A stretch of 64,000 bases of DNA, taken from assembly GCA_023105745.1 (NCBI GenBank), contig JALGQZ010000017.1, positions 2,390,001 to 2,454,000 of the forward strand. Direction: 5' to 3'. This document shows, in pieces, positions 23,538 to 34,324 of this stretch; position 1 is the first letter of the stretch, and each line of letters starts with the position of its first letter. The notes under the pieces are model-generated. The model made no database searches, was not told the DNA's origin, and saw nothing but the letters and a program-made list of their open reading frames with translations. Origin of the DNA: Austropuccinia psidii. Taxonomy: Eukaryota > Basidiomycota > Pucciniomycetes > Pucciniales > Sphaerophragmiaceae. The translations under genes were made by a program, and so were the position numbers.

Positions 23538-24350
23538 TGAATATGCTCTGAGGCCATCTTCAATTTTATCAGAATCAGATTGGTCACATATTGATTCTTC
23601 TTCCAATTCCTCATTAATTCATATTTTTCTTTTTGGTATTGTGAAATTGTTTTTATAATGGTCTGGTGGACAACAGGTGTGGCATAAATTCTTCTTTTTT
23701 TAGTTTCTTTCCCCTTATCTTTATGGATTTCTTTCACTTCAGACTTTTTTTTGTCTTTGAAGATGTTTTTGTAAGAGGAGAACCTCCCAATAGATGTATT
23801 TCTTCTTACATCTTGTATGGCATTTGCAATGTCATCAATTCTTCTGGTTTTGCTGCATCTGAATTTTACTGAATGTTCCAAGTCTCCTAGAAGTTTTTTC
23901 AGAGCTTTTTGGTCCCTCATTTATATTTTTATTTTGGAGTCAATAGATTTGAGTCTTTTTTTGTTCAAGACACCACTAATAGGGGTCATTTTCTGTAAAG
24001 TATTTATCACTCTTGAAAGAAATGGTCTTTCGAAAAATCAAGGTAAAATTTACATACTTCTGTATAATCTGGTTTCTCCACCATGGCCAGCTTTTTCTGC
24101 CATGTATTTCTTTCATCTCAGTGTACCACATACTTGCATGTCCTCTGAATTCAATGTTGAGTCTTGTTGTGATCCAGTAGTCTGGTATCCTTGGGTCATC
24201 AACAAATAGTCCATCAATATAAAAAATGAGCTCCATATGATCATATTCCCCAGCTCCTGATAATTTTGACTAATTTATCACTTCAGGAATTTTTATAAGT
24301 TCCTTTTTCTCTGGATAGCTATGGTTATCACCATATTGGTAAATTCAATC
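23538..24350 (-). pseudogene. Element H gag remnant: capsid and nucleocapsid region
   Basis: Minus-strand blocks at 24236-23976 and 23920-23528 align with E1's capsid. MELIFYIDGLFVDDPRIPDY, AGHASMWYTEMKEIHGRKSW-like sequence and LEHSVKFRCSKTRRIDDIAN match E1's MELIYYFDGLF, HASIWYTEMKEIHGRK and LEHAVKFRCNQNCTLDDIAN. The zinc knuckle is degenerate (only YATPVVHQT remains). Element A sits directly at the left edge. Frameshifts and stops make this a remnant. Confidence 0.85.
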
Positions 24351-25640
24351 AGAGCTTAAACTTGGATCCTGGTATTGAGGCTCTTGGGTATCTGATTTTT
24401 CTTCCTCTTTCACTCATTGAGGGTTGTTAATGATGGGTAAATTAACTTGGTTTGTTTGAGGGAGGAGATTTTCTTCTTTTCTGAATTTATAATCAAGGTA
24501 ATCAATCTCTTCTCCAAGATTTTCCTGTTCCTGCTGCACATTTCCTAAGTAACTCTTCATAGTCTGTTGTTCCTCTAGTATCAAGTTAAACTGTTTATTA
24601 TGTTTTTTGAATTATGCCAAGACTTTTCCTAAAGCTTAGTTTAAGTATTTGATGACTGTTTTTTGAAAGTAATTCTCTTCTTTCAATGCATTTATTTCTG
24701 TCCTCACAGTTTGTGAGGTTTAATGTGTTCACTGCATGAATTAGGATAATTTGGTTCATGTGAGCTTATCATTTACTGGCTCATCATGCTTAAAGCCATG
24801 AGTGGGGATTGTATTTTAAGTCATTAGCTCTGGATCAATTGATTATTAGCCAGTAGTACTATTTTTAGGTAAAAATATTTTTTGCTTTTTTGAACCTCTT
24901 GGACTAAGTCTATGAGTTTCTCAATCAAGGGGTCTGCTTCGGTCTCCCTCTGGTTGAAAGAAGTCTTGTTTCTCCTTTAGGCTCCTTGTCTTCTTCTGGT
25001 AACTACCAGGGGTGACTGGGGAGTCATGGATGAACTGGCCTTTGGCTTTTAAGGCCTGAAACTGCTGGACTGTTGTGGGAAAGATGGAATTTCCTCCTCC
25101 CTGCCTGGGGGTTCCTGAATCTGACTGGGCTCTTCCATATACAAAGAGCTTTTTATGTCTTTTATGGATTCCTGGTTCTCTCTTATTCTAGTTTCTCTTT
25201 CTTCTAAGACTTTGAAATTCCTTTTGGGATTCCAAACTTTCATTTCTTCCATGAGATCCATCCAAGGAATTTGCTTTAGACAGATCTTCTGGGTTGTTAT
25301 TATTACTTCTTCCCATGATGCTGCAATTGTCAAAAGTTTGTTTTCCATACTCCATGTGAAAACGTCTTTCAGGAGTTTGTGGACTCGCATGATCTGTTAT
25401 GCATATATCTAATCCCCTGGTTGGAATTCTGTGTTGAATTTGATCTGGAATGGGACTTTGGGAAGGGGTTCCCTGATTGTAAGTCCCTTTCTGGTCATTT
25501 GATCCAGTAATTTGTTGTTATATTCCTCCTGTGTTTCTTCTTGGACAGTTTTCTGGTTGATTTCTTGGGAGTATAAGATCTCTCAGGAGTGGAGGTTCCA
25601 TGTTAAGAATGTTAAAAAATGACAGACAGCAAAAAATGAT
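24351..25640 (-). pseudogene. Element H gag N-terminal remnant, including frame-2 ORF
   Basis: The clearest block is 25390-25049, 113 codons with HKLLKDVFTWSMENKLL, VWNPKRNFKVLEERETRIRE and a Pro/Ser-rich end. It matches frame 2 of E1 (WSMDNKRF, KGWNPTRQFRILEARATRIRE). So H, although old, retains the overlapping-frame protein better than the in-phase gag frame in this interval. Scattered weaker fragments lie between 24351 and 25048. Confidence 0.65.
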
Positions 25641-26801
25641 GTCTTATTCAAGGCTTATTTACCTTTGGAAGGCCTTATAATGTTTGCCAAGTTGCCTTTA
25701 AATCTTACAATTAAGTTGATTCATGTTAGTTTCTGCTTTTAAACTGGTTTTGGGTATCCAACCTTCTTGGTTGAAACTTTTCTGAGGTTTTTGACTCTTG
25801 GTACAGCTGTGGGTGTCCACACTTTTAAGTTTATGGCCACCTCACCATGTCTTTTCTGCTTGACTTTGGCTTTTGGAAGTGCCTCTCTGTCTTCTGAAAA
25901 TGTCACAGAGGGATTTTACTTTGACTGGATCTTGAGTGGAATTTAGTATTTTTACACTTCTGAGAAAAAAGAAATAATGTTGTTTATTTCAGTTTTTGAT
26001 AAAACAAAACCCTTCACTCAGTTATACTGCTATTTTTCATGGTTTTGTAGTGTTTTCAAGTGCTTTTTACGGTATTATATGGTTTATTTGAAAAAGAAAA
26101 GTATTCTGGAGATTTTACTTATATTTCAAAAAGTAAAATATAAATATCCAAGTATTTTGCAAATGATTCAATTGGGTATTGTTGTGTTTTGATTTTTAAT
26201 ATAAGAAATTTTGAATGAATTATTTTTGATAAATTTTATGTTTTATAACTGTTAGATTGATGATATTTATTTTGATGCTTAACTATTTATAAAGATATTA
26301 AGCTACTAAGATTTTTCGTGTCAATTTGAGTGATGTCTTTTTTTAAATTAATATTTAATTAAATTTTTGATTTTTGAAAAGAACTATTATAATATTTATA
26401 TTTATTGTTGAAGTATTAATAAATTTGGTGTTTTTATTCAGTTTAACGCATTTTGGTGAAGAATAATGATCTAAATATTAAGATATACTGCTTTTATATT
26501 GAAGTATATAAGAAAATTGGATAATACTATTGAATTATTAGCAATTTTCGTGGAAATAGTTATATTACAGTAAGATGATGAGTGTATATATAAACACTCG
26601 ACAAAACATTTTTAACATATGTTGGGTTGAGTAAAAAGATAGTATATAACATATTTCATAATAAACATTTATAGAGAAAAATGATAAAATCTGAAATTGA
26701 CTCACTTTTATAGTGAAATACCTTTACAAATAGTGAGAATACGCCAAATTCACTTTGGATTACGTCCATAAAGGTTAAGAACTGTGGAAGGGCCCTCAAA
26801 G
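25641..26801 (-). pseudogene. Element H 5' leader and first gag exon remnant
   Basis: Around 25700-25960 the minus strand contains a coding-like piece similar in composition to E1's 5' exon (a TPTAVPRVK-like stretch, corresponding to KKWTPIATQKNRKPR). The rest is AT-rich leader. It ends at 26791-26801 with GGCCCTCAAAG on the plus strand, a decayed version of the primer-binding block found in E1, A and B. Confidence 0.5.
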
Positions 26802-28678
26802 TACCGGGGTGAGTCTATATAGTAGCTAGTGAAATGTAAATAAAAGCTACTATTATGACTGTGGGAGCTTGTAGATAAATAATGATGAAATTGAAACCCT
26901 TTAGCTTTTGGAGATGCTTATAATTAATTATAAAGCTGTTGAGGACTTTGTTCTTTCTGAAAATTTAAATATCATGAAAAATATACCATAACATTTAATT
27001 GTTTTCCATTATGAAAAAATTGTTTTTGTGAGACATCATATACCTTCTTTTATCTCTCTTTTAAGATAAAATGTTTGACCAAAATTGAAAAAAGCTGTCA
27101 GTCTTATTGTAAAAAGACATTTAAAATACAGGAAAATCAAAATGTAGTATATGTTGAAATAATATCAGCCTTACCTTAGCCCATAAACTGATTTGAAAAA
27201 TATTTTTCAGCTTATAGCCAGATGAAATAAATATTCAAAGTAGAATATTGGGATTTAGGATTGAACTTGGGGACTTTTTATTGTACTATTCCATGGCTTG
27301 AGATGAAAAAATATTCTGATCTTAATGTAAAAAGCATGACTTAATAACATCATTTTAAATATTTTTAAAGATAGAACCATAAGATTCTTCAATTCTGTGA
27401 AGAATCATATTGTTGTTTTCTCAATAAAAATTTAGCTTCAGTCTTTAAATTTCTGTCATGCAATTATTAATTCTGAGATCATGATGTTGATCTAATGTGC
27501 TACTAGAATATGTGCAAAACACATATCATTTGCATTTGTATTATGAGGAAATCAGGGTAAGCGATGTAGCAAGAAATTAAATGAAGCTGAAAAATGCAAT
27601 TTTTTTCAAAACTTCTACAAAAGGTAGTCTTAATGTGTCCATATGGCCAACCATTGTTTTTATAAAGAAATATTTCTAAATAATCTTTTTGATTTGGTTA
27701 ACTGTCACCATGAAAAAAAGTTATGCCCTCCGGTGGAGGTAGCAGGTCAAACCCAGCTTTGATCTTGCTTCATACTGGGTTTTAACTTTCTATTTCTATT
27801 AGGTCATCTTACAAGCCAGATCTTCAAGGTGAGAAGATCTTTGATAAAAAAATGAATTGAAGTGATTTATATTTAAGTGTTCTTAACAGTAAATTCTCAT
27901 ACTCAAAATCATGAATACAAAAATAGAGTAACAAAATCTATGCTAAGGCTATTCTCAGTTAATTATTACATCTTATGTCACTATTCCTCAGCTTCCTCTT
28001 TGCCTCATCACCAGTTACATGAATAATAGCATACTATTTTCCTCAAAGAATTTCAAATTAAGTCAATGAACTAAATTAATTAGTCAAAATTACTGAAAAT
28101 ATTGATCCTTATTAAATTTACATGTCATTATCATCCTCTATCAAATAGACATTTTGTTTATCACTGGAAATTTGTATCTCTCCTTGTTTTTCCTGACTTC
28201 AATTCAATCTTCAAGTTATGGAATTCAACAAACCAAAAAGACATATATTCTATTTTTCACCTTTCATATTTTCCCCAATATTTTTACATTAGAATCAAAT
28301 CAAAAAAACCATTTTATAAACACAGTGTCTCATTGTGATTCTTGGCTCATCATATTCAAAAAATCTCTTTTTTATACTGATATTTGAGAAAGGATTCCCT
28401 TCACCTTTCCAAAGAGGAGAGTTTGGACACATTCTGAGATTTTCTGTATGATAAGTATACTCAAAGAATCACTACTTTTGAAAAATCCACTTCCTCTATG
28501 ATATAAGAGCTACTTTATCAATATATAGCTGAAAAATCATGTCATGAATTTTTCTTTAGTTGTAAAAGTTTTATTTGTTTAAGGAAAGAAATTAATTAAT
28601 CTGTTTTGAAGAGACTACATCTTTTTTGAATAGAAATTTAATCAATATTAGTTCATTATATTTGGGGTATTTGGTACA
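26802..28678. other. Probable decayed 5' LTR of H, then AT-rich DNA without a gene
   Basis: The start aligns with E1's LTR start (GTGAGTCTATATAGTAG against TTGAGTCTATGTAGAAG) and lies right after the decayed primer-binding block, so an LTR begins at about 26802. Similarity fades within ~80 bp and the LTR's end is unclear. Farther on, 27720-27785 is a small GC-richer patch with nested inverted repeats (CCTCC/GGAGG, AAACCCAG/CTGGGTTT). No coding frame is supported. Confidence 0.4.
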
Positions 28679-29103
28679 AAAATTGTAAGGTTTGACTATG
28701 AAACAATAAGTAAAAATTACTAATTTATTACTTATTGTACTCTGAATGTCCTTATAATTAAAATAAATAAGATTAAAATAATAATAATAATAAAGAAATA
28801 TTACTATTATGGCGTAAAAATATTATATTATTAAATAAATATAATAATATAAATTAATATTATATGAAATTATAATATTATAAATAATATATTAATATAA
28901 AATAATTAATATATTATAAAGCTCTTTATTATTGTTACCAACAAATAATAAAGGCATAAAAAATTTTTTTTTATAAATAAAAAACAATTAATAACAATAA
29001 TATTACTAATATTAAAGTTATATATTAATATAAATACTATTTATATTAATTAAGAATTATTAAGAGTAATAATAAGAGAGAAATTATTATAATAAGATGA
29101 AAT

Positions 29104-29649
29104 TGCAAGAATATTAATTAAAGATGTTTATTGCGTTGAAACTCAAGTAAAAACCAGTAGCAGTAACACGACTAAACAAAACAACTGATGAGTATTAATA
29201 TAAACAATAATGAAAAATAACCTGGTTTACCTAGAGTTTACTTTGACTGTAATTTAGAAGAGAGGACTAATCGAAGTTATTTCTTCCAACACGTTACTCT
29301 GTTATAAATAATAGACTAATTAATAAATTTGTAACATAACGACACAACCAACTACATTTACCTTGTGCTCCTCCAAATCTAATGAAACGAGTACGTGTAG
29401 ATAGAAATATAACTTTGAAATAGAAAGGAATAGAAATGAATAAAATAATAAACACAATGCTTTTCTCGTTCTATCATTATAAAATTTGCCTTTATATATC
29501 TTCAACTGAAAGTGCATGGACCACTTAGTGATCCATGTTGCTAAAGTCATAACGTCAACGCTATGACCTACCACCGGAATAACTTTCCCTCTCTGAAATA
29601 GTCTACATCCTTAGTGTGACGATAAAGGGTTATTATTCTCATTCTAACA
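29104..29649 (-). repeat. Copia 3' LTR (546 bp)
   Basis: TGCAAGAATATT ... CATTCTAACA on the plus strand. It differs from the right LTR at 29134 (C/T), 29169 (C/T), 29356 (A/G) and 29559 (C/T). At all four sites one copy has CpG and the other TpG or CpA. An 84-codon minus-strand ORF present in both LTRs is not considered a gene. Confidence 0.97.
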
Positions 29650-29664
29650 CTCCTCCTAACCCTT
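29650..29664 (-). promoter_or_regulatory. Copia polypurine tract
   Basis: The minus strand reads AGGGTTAGGAGGAG immediately before the 3' LTR start TGTTAGAATG. The ORF's stop codon TAG lies within it, so coding sequence and tract overlap. Confidence 0.8.
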
Positions 29665-32600
29665 GAGTCTAAACATTTCATAAACTCGGCTCATAGCTTG
29701 AATTCCTAATGGCTTGGTTAACACATCAGCCATCATCTCATTCGTACCTACTTGTTTAACATCAACAAGCTTCTTCATCATCAAATTCCTGACATACTGA
29801 TACCGAATCTCGATATGTTTGGTATTAGGATTAAGGCACGCTTGATTCAATATGATAACCGCTCCTGAGTTGTCATTAAAAATCACTGGTCTCGTTATGA
29901 TGATACGGAGATCATTTACCAGAAAACTTAACCATCGTATCTGTTTTGCACAGATATTAAGTGATATGAATTCAGCCTCAGTAGTGGATTGGGCCACCAC
30001 AGACTGTTTCTTGCTGAGCCAGGAGATGGGGTTTCCAAATAACGACACGACATTACCGGAGATAGACTTCCGTTCCGAACGGTCATTTGCGTAATCAGCA
30101 TCTGCCCACCCGATAAGTGGTGATAGTTGATAGTGATTCATCTTGGAATAAACCAATGAGAGATTAAGAGTGCCCTTAAGATATCGCATTAGGTGTTTCA
30201 AGGCTGTCCAGTGTTTCAAATTTGGGCGTGTAGAAAATCTTGAGAGAACATTTACCGTATACATAATATCTGGTCTTGAGTGTTGGGCCAGATAGTTTAA
30301 ACTTCCAATAGCTTGCTGATATTCGGTTTTCATGATCGGCTCACCCAGCTCATCAACTTCCTTCAATAAGTTCCCATTACATGGAGTTTTAACGTTTCGA
30401 CTTGATTCCATATCATTGTTGCGAAGTAGCTGTGTAATCAAATCTTGTTGACTTAAATACAGAGTGTTATTGCTTTTCCAATCAAGTTTGTATCCTAGGT
30501 GATGAGTGGGATACTTTTGATACTTGAGCTTAAGTTTTGAGTGCAACTTGGTCAAAAAATTAATAACTTGAGACTCGTCTTTACCAACAAGAAAACCATC
30601 ATCCACATGCATATGAAGAAACAATGATTCCTTCACATTGATGTACAGCGATTCATCAGAACGTGAGCTGCACATATCTAATTCTTGAAGCACAGAATCA
30701 AGCTTGGCCTTCCACATTCGAGGTGCCTGTTTAGTTCCATATAGCGATTTATTTAATCGCCAGACCCATCCTTCTTTTCCTGGGATCTTGAATCCCTTTA
30801 CTTGTTTGACATAAACTTCAGCATCCATTTTTCCATGCAGGAAAGCGGTTTCAATATCGAACTGATAAGGTACATAATTTAACTGAATTGTCATGACAAG
30901 CAGGACTTTAAAAGTTTCAGTTCTTCCAACCGAAGCCCAAGTGTCGAAGTAATGTAATTGATATTCCTGATGATTACCCAAGACAACCCAACGTGCCTTG
31001 TATCGATATACATCACCAAACTCATTTCGTTTTCGAACAAGTCGCCACATCCCTCCAATAACTTTTGTTCCGTTGGAAGGATATGGAACAAGGTCACCAG
31101 TATTATGATTCATCAATGAATCATACTCCTGCTTCATTGCCAATGACCATTTATCTTTCTCTAAGGGATCAGAGATTGCTGCTTTATATGTTACCACATC
31201 GGCTAGCATTAATCTATCTGGGGGTCTTCTGTGACGTTTACCTGATTCGAGAATGTTTTCTTCATTCAATTGACTTGAGACATCCTTTGGTGCCTTTTGG
31301 TAAAAAGGTACATATTCATAGTTCTTTGAATGATTTCCTGACATCGGAGGTTGCGAAACGATTACAGGGTGATTGTTTGAAGGAATATCATGATTTTCAG
31401 CATTGTCATGGTCACTGACATGGTTGTCAGAGTCATCAGACAAGTTCTTGAATAAAGGAAGCGACACCATTCTTGGTTGGCGAATCTCAGCCGAGTATGG
31501 GAGAGTCTCGGGTTTTTGACAAAGAATAACTGTTGTATCGGATCTAGGCTGGATGTAATCCCGGCTAACCTTGATCTTACCAGTACTAGGGTCCAGTACT
31601 CTGAGGGCGTCAGAGTATGGTTCATAGGTGAGTGCCTTCATAGAAATTCCCGACAGATTTACTTTGCTGGAGGTGTTTTCATTTTTTATGATTACCTTGA
31701 TCCCAAAGGGTACCAATTTTTTTAACTCTATCATAGGCTGAATAAAAATTTGGTTCGACTTTAGGACATCGTTGGATGAAACCATCTTGAGGTATTTGTG
31801 TGGTAAGTGATTTAATAACAGAGAAGCATGCATGGCTGCTTCATCCCAGTAGCGAATAGGAATGTTTGATTGACCTAATAGACATCTTATTTTGGAAAGA
31901 AGATTCTGATTAAATCGTTCAGCCACACCATTGGTTTGTGGCGAATCTGGTGGCCCCCTTTCAAGACTAATACCCTTTTCATGCAACATACTCTTAAATG
32001 CTTTCGAGTCAAATTCTCCACCACGGTCAGTATGAATGTATGCCGGAATTAATTTTGTTTTGTTATAAAGTTCATTCAAAAAAGCCTTGACATGATGCTC
32101 TGCATTGCTTTTTTCAGTCATAAGGTAAATGCGATTAAACCGACTGAAATCATCTACTAAAACCAAAACATATCGATAACCCTGTCGACTGGGTGGAGAG
32201 ATCTTTAAGGTATCCATGTGTATCTTAGAAAACGGAGCGTTTGAAGAAGGTAAGTTTTTAATATGAGTTTTTCTTTTGAGTTTTGCATGCATGCACACCT
32301 GACAGTTTTTCGATGAGGTAAAGGAACCTGATATTTTCTTTGATTGAATTAGGTGTTTAATATAACTATCACTTGGATGGCCAAGGATGTTATGCCAGTC
32401 CTTGTTATTTCCAAGTATTTCAGCAGAATAAACAGAGGGCTGGTGTAGACGTGTGACGAATAGATTACCAGACCTCACGAATTCAGTAATTACCCGATTC
32501 TTCATCATAATCATGAAGGATTCCCCCTTGTACATTGGTTTACATCCATGGTCAATAAGCTGTGATACTGATAACAGGTTTACTGGTCCTTTGGGTGCAA

Positions 32601-33714
32601 AATACACAGGTGAGATATGTATTCCTTTAAATACTAAGGTGCCTTCATGTGTGATTTTTACTGGTTCGGAAAAAGTGTTGACTTTCTTATTTAATTTCAC
32701 TGTGTTTATTAAATACCGTACATCATTTACCACAGATTTCCCAGCTCCTGAATCAAGATAAATCATATCTTGATCCCATGATTCAGTGCTGAGGATGTGG
32801 TCGGTAATGTATGCATCAGAGTCTGATTGTTGAGGTTCCCCTGATTCATCATTTCCTTCGGATACTGTATTTATATTAGACAATGTAGTTCCAGCCTGTA
32901 ATCTGGCGAGTGCTTTTTCTAACTTTTCAAGTCGTTTAAGTGGATCTTCCTCCTTAGAAGAGTCTTTCCCTTTCCTTCGTCCTCTGAAGGCTCCTCTCCC
33001 CCTTCCTCTGAATCCTCCGCGGCTTGGTGGCTTTGGTTGCTCTTGTGATTTAGATTTATCTGCTCTTAATGCTTGATCTACTGGTGATCCTCTACGGCAA
33101 TGTTCGACCGCAACACGATTCATTACAGTGTTTAAGTCAAATGGTGTCATGTCATACAGTGTTTGTACGAGACCTGATAGGTCTCCGTCCTGATTTAAGC
33201 TCCTGATAAAGAAAGCGGCTGCAATAGTTGACGAAATTTCCATTTGATTACTTGAATTGTGAGTGATTGATTCATAGCTAGCATAGATCCTTTGGAAGGA
33301 GTCTATGTGTTTTTCTAGTGAGGTACCAGGATGATATTGTAGTGACATTAATTTGAATAGAGTATCGCACATAATTACTAGAGAATTTTTTCCACAAGTT
33401 TTTCCAAGAGCTTCCCACGATTGATAGAAAGAACCCTTGTTTGCCAATAGTACACCATGAAGATCAGGGCTTATGCATGTCCATAACAGAGAAAGTGCTC
33501 CACTGTTCTTCTTTTTGTACTTGGGACTAATTTTTTCTGCTTCTGATGGGGGATTAAGGAGACCTTCCTGTCCTCTACCTACGAGATAATTTTCCAGTTG
33601 ACAACTCCACTGAACCCAATTGGTACAGGTAAGCGTTATTATTTTTGATTTAAAAACTTCTTCATCGGAAGATGAATCTTTGTCTGGAATTATTATATTG
33701 CGGCCTTGAGACAT
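29656..33714 (-). CDS. gag-pol: Copia Gag-Pol polyprotein, 1352 aa, intact
   Basis: A single uninterrupted frame from ATG at 33714, 64 nt inside the 5' LTR, encodes everything needed for Ty1/Copia retrotransposition in the cytoplasm and nucleus. Order: Gag (residues ~1-220); an Arg/Gly-rich box GGFRGRGRGAFRGRRKGK (~230-250) where a CCHC zinc knuckle is usual; aspartic protease DSGAG (~321); integrase with GAG-pre-integrase segment (WHNILGH...CQVCMHAK) and catalytic Asp ~500, Asp ~560 (HTDRGGEF) and Glu ~598 (NGVAERFNQ); RT with AFLHGKMDAEVYV and the HVDDGFLVG active site (~1036); RNase H with WADADYAND (~1206) and STTEAEF. Protease-integrase-RT-RNase H is the Copia order and separates it from the Gypsy elements around it. 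Length is typical for the family. Gag and Pol share one frame. Confidence 0.97.
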   Translation of the reverse strand: MSQGRNIIIPDKDSSSDEEVFKSKIITLTCTNWVQWSCQLENYLVGRGQEGLLNPPSEAEKISPKYKKKNSGALSLLWTCISPDLHGVLLANKGSFYQSWEALGKTCGKNSLVIMCDTLFKLMSLQYHPGTSLEKHIDSFQRIYASYESITHNSSNQMEISSTIAAAFFIRSLNQDGDLSGLVQTLYDMTPFDLNTVMNRVAVEHCRRGSPVDQALRADKSKSQEQPKPPSRGGFRGRGRGAFRGRRKGKDSSKEEDPLKRLEKLEKALARLQAGTTLSNINTVSEGNDESGEPQQSDSDAYITDHILSTESWDQDMIYLDSGAGKSVVNDVRYLINTVKLNKKVNTFSEPVKITHEGTLVFKGIHISPVYFAPKGPVNLLSVSQLIDHGCKPMYKGESFMIMMKNRVITEFVRSGNLFVTRLHQPSVYSAEILGNNKDWHNILGHPSDSYIKHLIQSKKISGSFTSSKNCQVCMHAKLKRKTHIKNLPSSNAPFSKIHMDTLKISPPSRQGYRYVLVLVDDFSRFNRIYLMTEKSNAEHHVKAFLNELYNKTKLIPAYIHTDRGGEFDSKAFKSMLHEKGISLERGPPDSPQTNGVAERFNQNLLSKIRCLLGQSNIPIRYWDEAAMHASLLLNHLPHKYLKMVSSNDVLKSNQIFIQPMIELKKLVPFGIKVIIKNENTSSKVNLSGISMKALTYEPYSDALRVLDPSTGKIKVSRDYIQPRSDTTVILCQKPETLPYSAEIRQPRMVSLPLFKNLSDDSDNHVSDHDNAENHDIPSNNHPVIVSQPPMSGNHSKNYEYVPFYQKAPKDVSSQLNEENILESGKRHRRPPDRLMLADVVTYKAAISDPLEKDKWSLAMKQEYDSLMNHNTGDLVPYPSNGTKVIGGMWRLVRKRNEFGDVYRYKARWVVLGNHQEYQLHYFDTWASVGRTETFKVLLVMTIQLNYVPYQFDIETAFLHGKMDAEVYVKQVKGFKIPGKEGWVWRLNKSLYGTKQAPRMWKAKLDSVLQELDMCSSRSDESLYINVKESLFLHMHVDDGFLVGKDESQVINFLTKLHSKLKLKYQKYPTHHLGYKLDWKSNNTLYLSQQDLITQLLRNNDMESSRNVKTPCNGNLLKEVDELGEPIMKTEYQQAIGSLNYLAQHSRPDIMYTVNVLSRFSTRPNLKHWTALKHLMRYLKGTLNLSLVYSKMNHYQLSPLIGWADADYANDRSERKSISGNVVSLFGNPISWLSKKQSVVAQSTTEAEFISLNICAKQIRWLSFLVNDLRIIITRPVIFNDNSGAVIILNQACLNPNTKHIEIRYQYVRNLMMKKLVDVKQVGTNEMMADVLTKPLGIQAMSRVYEMFRLKG

Positions 33715-33762
33715 AGTATCTAGGTCGAATTCTGACTCTGGTTTTTACTGAGTGCAATTTAA

Positions 33763-33778
33763 CTAACTCTCGCTACCA
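33763..33778 (-). promoter_or_regulatory. Copia primer-binding site
   Basis: Directly after the 5' LTR the minus strand reads TGGTAGCGAGAGTTAG. The first eight bases match the start of the yeast Ty1 site (TGGTAGCG), which pairs with initiator methionine tRNA. I infer the same primer here. Confidence 0.7.
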
Positions 33779-34324
33779 TGCAAGAATATTAATTAAAGAT
33801 GTTTATTGTGTTGAAACTCAAGTAAAAACCAGTAGCAGTAACATGACTAAACAAAACAACTGATGAGTATTAATATAAACAATAATGAAAAATAACCTGG
33901 TTTACCTAGAGTTTACTTTGACTGTAATTTAGAAGAGAGGACTAATCGAAGTTATTTCTTCCAACACGTTACTCTGTTATAAATAATAGACTAATTAATA
34001 AATTTGTAACATAACGACACAACCAACTACGTTTACCTTGTGCTCCTCCAAATCTAATGAAACGAGTACGTGTAGATAGAAATATAACTTTGAAATAGAA
34101 AGGAATAGAAATGAATAAAATAATAAACACAATGCTTTTCTCGTTCTATCATTATAAAATTTGCCTTTATATATCTTCAACTGAAAGTGCATGGACCACT
34201 TAGTGATCCATGTTGCTAAAGTCATAACGTCAATGCTATGACCTACCACCGGAATAACTTTCCCTCTCTGAAATAGTCTACATCCTTAGTGTGACGATAA
34301 AGGGTTATTATTCTCATTCTAACA
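33779..34324 (-). repeat. Copia 5' LTR (546 bp)
   Basis: Identical in length to the left LTR with four substitutions. It should carry the promoter reading leftward. The right border is followed by GAAATAACC, which continues the interrupted LTR of element B. Confidence 0.97.

Larger units (their letters stand above)
29104..34324 (-). mobile_element. Complete Ty1/Copia retrotransposon (5221 bp), apparently recent and intact
   Basis: Two 546-bp LTRs flank a single 1352-codon ORF, with a primer-binding site and a polypurine tract in the right places. The target duplication is GAAAT (29099-29103 and 34325-34329), and the unoccupied site survives in LTR 2 of element B. The LTRs differ at 4 positions, so insertion is recent. 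No disabling mutation is visible, so it may be autonomous. Confidence 0.97.

Noticed and set aside
27720..27785. tRNA- or SINE-like structured patch
   Set aside because: Short inverted repeats and a GGTCAAACCC that only loosely resembles a B box; no A box or cloverleaf could be built.
29320..34249. 84-codon minus-strand ORF in both Copia LTRs
   Set aside because: It lies within the LTR and is duplicated only because the LTR is. No recognisable domain.
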